DNA of 64,000 nt, taken from positions 5,375,627-5,439,626 of the forward strand of contig OU696597.1 in assembly GCA_916048095.2 (NCBI GenBank), read 5' to 3'. Origin of the DNA: Sacculina carcini. Its lineage: Eukaryota > Arthropoda > Thecostraca > Sacculinidae. Of this stretch, positions 53,581 through 64,000 are shown piece by piece. The stretch's first letter is position 1; each line of letters opens with the position of its first letter. Under the pieces are notes generated by a model. The model saw nothing but the letters and a program-made list of their open reading frames with translations. It was not told the DNA's origin and searched no databases. The translations under genes were made by a program, and so were the position numbers.

Positions 53581-56399
53581 TTATATATATACTAGCATTA
53601 AAACCCGCCCGTTGTGCGGAGCAATTCATAAAAATATTGCAAATTAAAAACAAATAAGGCAAACTCATAAAACCTTAATCAATTAAAAAGTCTAAATTTC
53701 ATTATTTTTAATTTTATTTTGACAAAATATTTTCACTCAGCCCGGCTCATATTTAAACCCGGCCGACGTGCGGAATAATTCAGAACTCGAACACCATCCG
53801 TTCTGGTTCTTGAAGTCAAATCCATTAGTTTGGTATATGAATTCATTCTACACGATGAAATTGAACGTTTCATTGCTGCCCGCGGGACATTTTTATTTCA
53901 TAAAAATGAGCCATCGCTTCGTTTGCGTTTGAAGCCCCTGATCATTGAACCAGCGAACCATGAACCAGCGCAATTATGTCACCTCATATTCAAGCATACA
54001 TACACAAACAGACAGATAATTTCTTCTTTATGTATATATATATATATATATATATAACATTCAAACCCGCCCGTTGTGCGGAGCAATTCATGACATGAAA
54101 TTCATATTCAATTCATAAAAAATATGGAAAAATAAAAATGAAATAGGGTACACTCATAAAAATATTCATCTATTGAAAATTATTAGTTTAATTGTTTTTA
54201 TTTCGACAAAATATTTCCCCTCAGTCCGCCTGAGTCATTTTTAAACCCGCCCGTCGTGCTGAATAATTCAGAACTCGAACACGATCCGTTCTGGATCTTG
54301 AAGTCAAATCCATTGGTTTTGTGTATTGATTAATTCTACAGGGTAAATTGAACGTTCTATTGTCTATAGTTGCTGCCCGCGGAGCATTTTTATTAAAAAA
54401 TACCTTTTTTTAAATGAACCATTTGAAAAAATGAACTAAAAAATGGAAACACTTTTTTAAACCCGCCTCTCGTGCGGAACAATTCATACAATAAATTTCA
54501 TATTTGAAGTCAAATCCATTGGTTTTGTGTATGGATTAATTATACAGGGGAAATTGAACGTTCTATTGTCTATAGTTGCTGACCGCGGAGCGTTTTTATT
54601 TTTAAAAAAATTACTTTTTTTTAAATGAACCATTTGAAAAAATGAACTAAAAACACTTTTTTAAACCCGCCCGTCGTGCGGAACAATTCATACAATAAAA
54701 TTCATATCAAATCCATAAAGTATATTGAATACAAATTGAAAACCAAGAAATGTATCCTATAAATATCTTAACGAATAGAAAAGTCTGAATGTGAATATTT
54801 TTGTTCTTATTTTGACAAATATTATCCCTCAACCCGCCTGATATATAAATCTGCCCGTCGTGTGGTATAATTCAGAACACAAACACGAAACAAACAATGA
54901 AAGATGATGAAATCTTTTCATCAGAATGTTTCCAAACTATATTTATTACTTAACATCATTCCCCAATATCATTTGCTTAAGTACTATTTCGCTTTTACCG
55001 CTATAATATTTATTGTTAAAATTTATATATTTTCCGCTATCATTAAAACCCAATATAACCTGAGTCAAGCCTACCCAACCCAACCCAACCATTCAATCTT
55101 GACCGCTCTCAGCCTAGTCTGAGGTGATTTAACTTATTAGTTTGTGATCACAAAATATACTGATGCGATCATAATTTGTAATCAGAAGACTGAGATTATC
55201 TACCCCAGGGGTCCCAAACACGCGGCCCACCAATACTTTTCTCATAACCCGCCAATATAGTATCGGAACCAAACTGTAAGGCAGTTAAATTCACATTTTT
55301 TTGCATAATGCGATATAATTATACACCATTATCATATTATCTCATAATTCCCGGTTAATGCTTCCACTAATGCATCATATTCATACAGTTGTTATTTTTT
55401 GGATTACACCGATATTACAGCCCTTGATATTACAGCCGATATTATATTATGCAATCTATATTCTGCTACGTATTATTCCTAATACATATATCATCAGATC
55501 GCAAAATATATTTAAAGGTTCACATCATTCTCCAAAATCATTTGCTTAAGAGCTATTCTACTTCTATCGCTAGAATATTTACTGCTAGCAAAATATCATA
55601 TACCTCGCTATCATTTAAACCCACTCTTTATAGATACATTTAATTCGCCCGTCGTGCGGAACAGTTCATAAAATATAATTAATATTCAATGCATAAAAAA
55701 ATTAGTGCAAATTGAAAAAGAAAAACAAACCCACAGGAAAGTTATAGCTAATATTAAACGTATATTTTCTATTAGACTTTTATAGTCTAAATGTGAAATT
55801 TATGTTTCAATTTAGAAAACATGTTTTTCCACAACCCGCCTCATATTTAAACCTGCCCGTCGTGCGGAATAATTCAGAACTCAAACACGAAACAAACACA
55901 AATAAAATTGATGAAAAACGACCAATAGAAAGGTCAAATTTGTAAATTCTTGTTTAAATTATTGACGATGTTTTTCCCTCAACACTACTCAAATTCACAC
56001 CCGTCCTTCGTGTGTAGTAATTCAGACGTGTAACACTATCAAAACAATGAAACATCTCTATAATTCCAGATTAATGCTTCCTCTAAAACAGCATATGCAT
56101 ATACTTGGCATTGCATGATATTACAACCCGTATCCTTATGCAACTCAAGCGTATGCAACTTGAAATTAAACCAATTAAATTACAAAGTAAAATTCAGTAG
56201 CTTACTTTGTTCCAAGTAGCATTTTACCCGCCCGTCGTGCGGAACATTTGATGTGTAAATATTGAGGACAATAAAGACTTTCTATTCAGTATAGTGTAGC
56301 ATTAATTAAACTGTACGCAAAAAAACCACACCATCCATTCTTGGAGATAATATGATGTATTCTTAATTGTGATTGGGCTTCAGTGAAATTTGATCGGTG

Positions 56400-58515
56400 T
56401 ATATTCCTGTGTAATCGCAAGTGCGCATAATAGCTGTCAAATTGGCAATATGTCCTTTTGACTTTACACCGCCGTAACTTCCTTCAGATACCCTTTGGAA
56501 AATTACAAAATATACCGTATTGTAGAAAACAAGATTTCTAGCACGATGGTATAATTTATTTTCATGTATAACAAATAGTTATTGAGAAATAGTAGAAAAA
56601 TGAATTAATTTTAGTCGCCCGGTGTTCAAGTGTAATTTTGGATGTATTTGAGAATTTTGCCAATTTTACACGTTTTTTGTACCATTTGTGGGTATAAATT
56701 ATAGCTTATATTGTAGAACTCAAAATTCTCTACAAAGTAGTATATTACTGTGTAATCGCAAGTGCGTAAATTGTGATTGGACTTCAGTGAAATTAAATCA
56801 GTGTATATTCATGTGTAATCGCAAGTGCGCATAATAGCTGTCAAATTGGCAACATGACATTTTGACTTTAAATCGCCGTAACTTCCTTTTGATACACTTT
56901 GGAAAATTAAAAATTATACCGTATTGTAGAAAGCAAAATTTCTAGCACGATGGTATAATTTATTTTCATGTATAACAAATAGTTACTGATAAATAGTAGA
57001 AAAATGAATTAATTTTAGTCGCCCGGTGTTCAAGTGTAATTTTGGATGTATTTGAGAATTTTGCCAATTTTACACGTTTTTTGTATCTTTTGTGGGTATA
57101 AATTGTAGCTTATCTTGTAGAACACAAAATTATCTACACAGTAGTATATTCATGTGTAATCGCAAGTGCGCATAATAGCTGTCAAATTGGCAATATGTCT
57201 TTTTGAATTTACACCGCCGTAACTGCCTTCAGATACACTTTGGAAAATTAAAATTATACCGTATTGTAGAAAACAAAATTTCTAGCACGATGGTATAATA
57301 TATTTTCATGTATAACAAATAGTTACTGATAAATAGTAGAAAAATGAATTAATTTTAGTCGCCCGGTGTTCAAGTGTAATTTTGGATGTATTTTAGAATT
57401 TTGCCAATTTTACACGTTTTTCGTATCTTTTGTGGGTATAAATTATAGCTTATCTTGTAGAACATAAAATTATCTACACAGTAGTATATTCATGTGTAAT
57501 CTCAAGTGCGCAAAATAGCTGTCAAATTGGCAATATGTCCTTTTAACTTTACACCGCCGTAACTTCCTTCAGATACACTTTGGAAAATGGAGAATTATAC
57601 CGTATTGTATAAAACAAAATTTCTAGCACGATGGTATAATTAATTTTGATGTGTGACAAATAGTTACTGAGAAATAGTAGAAAAATGAATTAATTTTAGT
57701 CACCCTGTGTTCAAGTGTAATTTTTGATGTATTTGAGAATTTTGCCAATTTTACACGTTTTTTGTATCATTTGTGGGTAAAAATTAAAATATTTCTTGTA
57801 GAACACAAAATTATCTACACAATAGTATAATTTTTATAGCTGTACCATTTCTGGTTTATGAAGAATAGATAGCGGAATATTGACCAAAATATTCACGTTT
57901 TTTGTGCTAATTTTGCCTTTTTGCTTTTTTGTCATTTACACTTCACACCGCCGTAACTTTTGTTTAATACACTTTCGAAAATTAAAAATTATGCCGTGTT
58001 GTAGCAAACAAAATTCCCAGCATGATGGTATTATTTATTTAGATGTGTGATTATTAATTTTTGAGAAATAGAGAAAAAAGTATAGAAAATCGGACGCGTA
58101 GAGTTTAAATAAAATTTTGAGTGTAGATTGATTGTTTTCCATTTTACATGTTTTATATTCACTTTTTGGGTATAAATTATACTTTGTTGAGTAGAAGAGA
58201 AAATTTCCGACACAGTGGTATAATTTTTATAGTTGTAATATTGCTGGTTTAGGAGGAGTAGTCTTCAGAAAATTGACCAAAATTTTCGCATTTTTCAGGG
58301 TTCATTTTGTCTTTTCACCGCTATAACTTTTTTTAATTTCATTTTTAAAATTTAAAATTTAATCTAAAGGGTAGACAAGAAAATTTTCAACGTGATGGTA
58401 TAAATTGTTAGCAGGTAGGCTGAGTGGTGGCCGAATAATAGCTGATAGAATATGGACCAAGGAGGGTCGAACAGACACACAGACACACAGACACACACAC
58501 ACACACACAGATGAT
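56400..58515. repeat. ~350-base subrepeats of unit 2
   Basis: Four clear tandem copies (56400-57840) and two diverged ones, ending in an AC run. One more clear copy than unit 1, so copy number varies between units. Confidence 0.75.
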
Positions 58516-58965
58516 CTCTTTTATATATATACTAGCATTAAAACCCGCCCGTTGTGCGGAGCAATTCATAAAAATATTGCAAATTAAAAACAAATAAGGC
58601 AAACTCATAAAACCTTAATCAATTAAAAAGTCTAAATTTCATTATTTTTAATTTTATTTTGACAAAATATCTTCACTCAGCCCGGCTCATATTTAAACCC
58701 GGCCGACGTGCGGAATAATTCAGAACTCGAACACCATCCGTTCTGGTTCTTGAAGTCAAATCCATTAGTTTGGTATATGAATTCATTCTACACGATGAAA
58801 TTGAACGTTTCATTGCTGCCCGCGGGACATTTTTATTTCATAAAAATGAGCCATCGCTTCGTTTGCGTTTGAAGCCCCTGATCATTGAACCAGCGAACCA
58901 TGAACCAGCGCAATTATGTCACCTCATATTCAAGCATACATACACAAACAGACATATAATTTCTT

Positions 58966-58996
<31 letters not shown>

Positions 58997-59923
58997 GCAT
59001 TCAAACCCGCCCGTTGTGCGGAGCAATTCATGACATGAAATTCATATTCAATTCATAAAAAATATGGAAAAATAAAAATGAAATAGGGTACACTCATAAA
59101 AATATTCATCTATTTAATATTATTAGTTTAATTGTTTTTATTTCGACAAAATATTTCCCCTCAGTCCGCCTGAGTCATTTTTAAACCCGCCCGTCGTGCT
59201 GAATAATTCAGAACTCGAACACGATCCGGTCTGGATCTTGAAGTCAAATCCATTGGTTTTGTGTATTGATTAATTCTACAGGGTATATTGAACGTTCTAT
59301 TGTCTATAGTTGCTGCCCGCGGAGCATTTTTATTAAAAAATACCTTTTTTTAAATGAACCATTTGAAAAAATGAACTAAAAAATGGAAACACTTTTTTAA
59401 ACCCGCCTCTCGTGCGGAACAATTGATACAATAGAATTCATATTTGAAGTCAAATCCATTGGTTTTGTGTATGGATTAATTATACAGGGGAAATTGAACG
59501 TTCTATTGTCTATAGTTGCTGACCGCGGATAATTTTTATTTTTAAAAAAATTACTTTTTTTTAAATGAACCATTTGAAAAAATGAACTAAAAAACACTTT
59601 TTTAAACCCGCCCGTCGTGCGTAACAATTCATACAATAAAATTCATATCAAATCCATAAAGTATATTGAATACAAATTGAAAACCAAGAAATGTAACCTA
59701 TAAATATCTTAACCAATAGAAAAGTCTGAATGTGAATATTTTTGTTCTTATTTTGACAAATATTATCACTCAACCCGCCTGATATATAAATCTGCCCGTC
59801 GTGTGGTATAATTCAGAACACAAACACGAAACAAACAATGAACAAACTTTTTTTTAAATGAACCATTTGAAAAAATGAACTAAAAAACAATTTTTTAAAC
59901 CCGCCCTTTTAAGGAGGGTGGGA

Positions 59924-60038
<115 letters not shown>

Positions 60039-60333
60039 TTTATATATATTTTCAAACCAATTATAATTGGTCAGAAGATAATTATCTTCTGCGCTTCTAT
60101 TAAGGGCTTATAACTCACTTTCCTCTTTTATCCCAACGGTTCTGTGCATTCATTTCAACTTTGCTTCCTGGGTACTTTCTGGTGGAAAACAGAGGGCTTA
60201 AACCAGAATAGCCACACAAAAACGCCGTACCTATTACATGTTGTCCTTATTGTCTTTTTTTCCGTTGTTTAACACCAGTTCGGTGACAGTTTCAGACAGC
60301 TCATTGTTTTTGTGTCGATCTGTTCATTATCAG

Positions 60334-60539
60334 GGTCCAAAAGTCTGATGGTACGTGGGTTGGAATTGTGGCCGAGTTGATCCGTGGTAACGCTGACTTT
60401 GGTCTGATGCTCACCATAAACTTGGATCGTGCCACCTACATACGCTATACTGTGTCTCACAGCAGCGAACCCCTGGTGATAGCCACCAGAGTGGCACAAC
60501 CTCCTCCGCAGTGGCTCTCTATTTTTCGACCATTCACCG
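60334..60539 (+). CDS. ionotropic receptor (IR), exon 2
   Basis: Host gene. The acceptor ttcattatcag precedes 60334. The first G completes Gly316, so the phase fits exon 1 exactly. Residues 317-384 (VQKSDGTWVGIVAELIRG...) form the rest of S1. The segment MLTINLDRA aligns with the glutamate-receptor T-I-x-x-x-R stretch; Thr343 and Arg348 correspond to the residues that bind the ligand's alpha-carboxyl group. Many divergent IRs lack that Arg. It ends SIFRPFT and one G, with a weaker donor (accg|gttatt). Confidence 0.85.
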
Positions 60540-60626
60540 GTTATTATCAGACGAGTCCACAATGGCACATCCCCATCACCTGTATTGTAGTTTGTATCGT
60601 ATCATTTATTTCTCAGATATCATAAG

Positions 60627-60952
60627 CAGTGGCGGCGCCAGGATTCGTCCGATGGCGGGGGGCTGAGGGAGGGGATGGAAAAGGAAAAAGTTGTGGGTCT
60701 AAGGAAAAATTTGACGGGGCTTAGCGAAACATGAAGATTTACACTCGAACGCTGACTACATGATATAATAATAAGTGACTGGGGCACACTGATTGAGTCC
60801 TCGAACTTGAAACACAATCACAAGACTTAGTTTACAGTGGGAAGAAATTTAATTGTTCATGATTATTATTTTTGGGGGCTTAGGGGGGGCTTGGCATATT
60901 TGCCACTGGCATATTTGCCACCCCCTCAAGTCCCCTCTTGGCGCCGCCACTT
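60627..60952. mobile_element. hAT-type MITE in IR intron 2
   Basis: 326 bases with near-perfect inverted ends (CAGTGGCGGCGCCA and its complement TTGGCGCCGCCACTT). Flanks atcataag and accatcag match at six of eight bases. The interior is G-rich (gggggcttagggggggcttgg). No coding content. Confidence 0.7.
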
Positions 60953-61187
60953 ACCATCAGAAGGCCATACAAAGTCATGAAGAACATCAAATACATTTAT
61001 GCAGATGATTCCTCGTAATACAATGTGTAGAGTGATCAAATCAAAACTGTTTAGTATATTCTTTATTCACTAATTTTATGCTCAAACTACAAGATATTAA
61101 CCCAGTTCTGAAATCGACTCGGTAGCTGGTTTTGATCTCACCTGATGTTTCTTATTTCAAACGTGTGTCCGTTGTCCATCCCATCAG

Positions 61188-61387
61188 AATACATGTGGGC
61201 AGCTGTGGTGGCAATCATAGTGCTGGCATCCATCATCATGTCCTTGCTTGTCTCCAAGTGGTCCAGTTATTCTCGCCAACAAGTGCAGAATAAAGAGTTT
61301 ACTTTTCTGGACTGGAGTCTGGTAACTTTCGGCTCTCTGTGCGAAGTCGGACAGGAATTCCGTCGCAACACCACTACACCTGCCAGG
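61188..61387 (+). CDS. ionotropic receptor (IR), exon 3
   Basis: Host gene. The acceptor tccatcccatcag precedes 61188. Bases AA join the last G of exon 2 to make Glu385, giving FRPFTEYMWAAV across the junction, as IRs have before TM1. TM1 is residues 388-407 (WAAVVAIIVLASIIMSLLVS). The pore-loop region follows (FLDWSLVTFGSLCEVGQEF), then RNTTTPAR. The exon ends in phase 0 at cagg|gtaaga. TM2, S2 and TM3 must lie beyond the window. The product here totals about 451 residues. Confidence 0.85.
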
Positions 61388-61434
61388 GTAAGATAGCTAA
61401 TAATGTGTTTAGATAGACAAACATTTATCTAAAA

Positions 61435-61675
61435 TGTAATGCCATGTATGGGAGAAAAGTTTGCTCCAGATTCCACCTGAGCAAGCTGTTTCTGGGTCTT
61501 CTTTGTAAGGAGCGCTAGATGGCGCCCCATGTGAAACACTGCACTAAGGCAGTTACCCACTAGACGTCTTGCTGTGCGGGTGTCATATTGTGATCCGAGC
61601 GTGAGTGTTTGCGAATACCATTGTGTGTGTATGCTACGTTTATCTAATACAGAGTAACCGTTCTGTGACATTACA
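61435..61675 (+). repeat. 5' LTR of the right-edge Ty3/gypsy element
   Basis: 241 bases from TGTAATG to CATTACA, perfect 7-base inverted ends. A late tctaatacagagtaaccg stretch resembles an R/U5 region. The partner LTR would be outside the window. Confidence 0.7.
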
Positions 61676-64000
61676 TGGTGGCAGCCATGGAACGACTCAC
61701 GCCAAGTATGAACTGGGATGATGAAGACCGAAAGAACGCGATATCCATGTTCAGGCAGAAATGCGAGCTGTACTTTTCAATTCAGAACATCTCAAGGGAT
61801 AATCAAGTGGACATAGAGGGATATACAAATACTTCTGTTTGCTGGGGAAACAGGAATACGGATGTAAAACTCCTGGACCATGACAGAGGAAGAACGACGC
61901 GATCCGCAGCATATATGGGAGCAGCTCACGATACAAATCCAGCCTAGCACGAGTTTTCGCATCAGTCGACTGGAGTTGCAAAGATTTAGACAAGCACCAG
62001 ACGAGAACATGACGAAATTCGTATCACGTTGCAGACTGCAGGCACTTAGAGACCACTGTCCGACACAGACGGACAGTGGTCGGAATTAGAGGACTGAGTT
62101 GAAGACCAAGTAATAGCTGGCACCAAACACCCCGAGGTGCAAAAAAACTCATCATGCACGACACGCTTAAGCTATCCGAGGTATTAGATAGTGGCAGGAC
62201 AGTCGAGGCATCGTTGACTCATATGAATCAGCTATCCTGGATGAATACAACAGAAATATGACGCCGTCAAATGGAATGCAGCAACATCCGCGAGCAAGAA
62301 GGGCCTAGCCGGCAGACAGACAGACACACATCAGGCGGGTGACGCCGTCTGCACGCGCAGATTGAGTGATTCACTCAACGCGATCAAGAAGGGCATAACA
62401 GGCGCGTGGAAAGGCGGAAGATCCGTCACATGCACGTATTGTGGAAGACAAAATGAGCAGGGGCGGCGCAACTGCCCCGCGTATGGCACAACATGTAATA
62501 ATTATGATAGGCGGGGTCATTGGGTTTCAATGTGTCACGTAACTTGTCCGCGCAATGTACGTGGAATCGAAAAGCATGACGAGGACATTGAAGTAGACAA
62601 TCAAACTCCGCATCGACACCGTGGACGAAGTCGAAGGTACCGAACATGAAGTGTACATAAACCTGGATACTGAACGATTTGACACCGTGTTCAGCATGAA
62701 ATTCAAGGTAGAGGCTGATGCAGGATACCGGTGCTGCTGGCAATATTTTGTCATTGCGTATGATCCAAAAATTGTTTCAGCGCCAGAAACCCGCCAGTGG
62801 CAACACCAGACCGTGCCGCTCGGTGCTCACAGCGTACCATGATAATTCAAGTAAACCAACGCCCATAAGTCATTTCGGCATTGTGAGCTTGGTGTGTCGA
62901 CACGTCAATGACAAGACCGCTACACTAGATCTATTCTGGACTGGACACAAAACGCACGGCTTTCCTCGGCTGGCCGTTGTGCAAGGCGCTCGATATTGTG
63001 CGAGTTACGCCGACATGATAAGAACGAGTCACCAACAAACAGCCAGCTAAAATAAGTGCGTGTTGTACAACGTGAACGACCATAGTCTGCAAGACCAAGA
63101 AGCATTTGACTGAGTTCACAGTAGAGATCAACTGAAGGACAATACCCGGACAGGTTCGACACCATCGGACACATTCCCGGGAGTACCGCATCGTTTTGCG
63201 AGCCGGAGCCCAGCCGGTGGGACATGCATCTAGACAAGTACCCATCAAAGCGAAGAATAATTTACAGCAGACTCTTAACGAAATGGAGGCTCAAGGGGTT
63301 ATTGAGCGCGTAACAAAGCCAACCGAATGGTGAGCAGCCTCACGTGTACGCGGAAAGCAAACGGACAATTGAGAGTATGTCTGGACTCAAATGATCTCAA
63401 TAAATGCATCATGAGAACTCACCACCGCGCTCCCACATTTGCTGATATATCGCACTAGTTAACCGGAGCAATTTTTTATAGTAAATTGGACGCCAAGGAT
63501 GGATACTGGTCAGTGGAATTGGATGCCATTCGGGTTGAGGATGTCGCAGGACGTATTCCAGGAAAAAATGGATGCAATAATCGAGCAATGCCCAGGTGCT
63601 ATTGGCATTGCCGACGACGTGGTGGTGTACTCCACCACTGAAGAAGAACACGACACCCGTCTTCACAACTTGATGAGAGTAGCAAGACATTCGGGACTGA
63701 CTTTTAACAGCAGTAAGTGCTTCATAAAGTGCAGTAGCATCAAATTATTCGGATCAGTTTTTGATGCAAGCGGGAAACACCCTGACCCGGATAAAGTCAA
63801 AGACTTAAAGGACATGCAGGAGCCACACAACAAGACTGAATTGTAAGAGTTTCTGGGTTTGTCAACCTACATGAGCCCGTTTTTAAGCGGTATGGCTGGG
63901 AAAACGGCACTACTGAGAGATTCGCTGCGAAAGGAGGCACTTTTCAACTGGCTTCCCCAGCATGCAGCAGATTTCGAGGATATAAAGTGAGCAATATCGA
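61435..64000 (+). mobile_element. Ty3/gypsy element, 5' part, running off the window
   Basis: It begins with an LTR, then a primer-binding-type tggtggcagcc directly after it. A gag-like start (MERLTPSMNWDDEDRK), CCHC knuckle region (TCTYCGRQNEQGRRNCP, near 62430) and RT (WMPFGLRMSQDVFQEKMD, then IADDVVVYSTTEEEHD, near 63520-63650) follow in order. It is broken at several places and of moderate age. It lies in the IR intron that starts at 61388. Confidence 0.8.

Overview
The window is eukaryotic and probably from an arthropod, perhaps a crustacean. The evidence is a split ionotropic-receptor (IR) chemosensory gene with long introns, interstitial TTAGG arrays (the arthropod telomere unit), and a LINE whose protein resembles, from memory, elements common in decapod genomes. 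Most of the 64 kb is mobile-element debris. The species is inference; the gene and element calls come from motifs, terminal repeats and target-site duplications read from the sequence.

Layout. 0.4-6.1 kb: virion-gene block of a Polinton/Maverick-type fossil (internally duplicated capsid-associated protein, small basic protein, major capsid protein, adenain-type protease, a conserved unassigned protein, and two unknowns). 6.2-6.85 kb: (TTAGG/TTGGG)n and three CRE-like palindromes. 7.35-8.87 kb: a TRIM-like element with identical-type LTRs and a 5-bp TSD. 9.8-16.7 kb: a hAT-like element holding a whole-looking Ty3/gypsy element (11,494-16,217). 17-25 kb: remnants of at least three Ty3/gypsy elements plus a LINE piece, with several stretches unassigned. 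25-30.7 kb: hAT MITE, truncated first copy of the IR gene 5' end, integrase remnant, L2/CR1-like LINE, and a LINE 3' end split by a fold-back MITE. 31.2-33.8 kb: a duplicated block ending in a second truncated IR copy. 33.8-36.3 kb: cccg-tcgtgcgg repeats around a hAT element. 36.3-48.4 kb: the second copy of the block, opened by a LINE that itself holds a full-length sister LINE, followed by exon 1 of the IR gene that looks intact. 48.4-60.3 kb: IR intron 1, nearly all a composite tandem array with a ~4.94-kb period. 60.3-61.4 kb: IR exons 2 and 3. 61.4-64 kb: 5' part of another Ty3/gypsy element, running off the window.

How it fits together. The only host gene supported is the IR gene. Exon phases agree across the 12-kb and 0.65-kb introns; the product runs from a signal peptide through half of the ligand-binding domain to TM1 and the pore region, with later exons beyond the window. 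Two other copies of its promoter and 5' coding sequence lie upstream in the same orientation, which points to a cluster growing and decaying by duplication. Order of events at 31-48 kb: block duplication, then insertion of the outer LINE into one copy (the other copy keeps the empty site), then insertion of the inner LINE into the outer one 13 codons before its stop (TSD GCCTT). The inner LINE keeps a canonical 2A-like motif before its endonuclease; in the outer copy that motif is changed.
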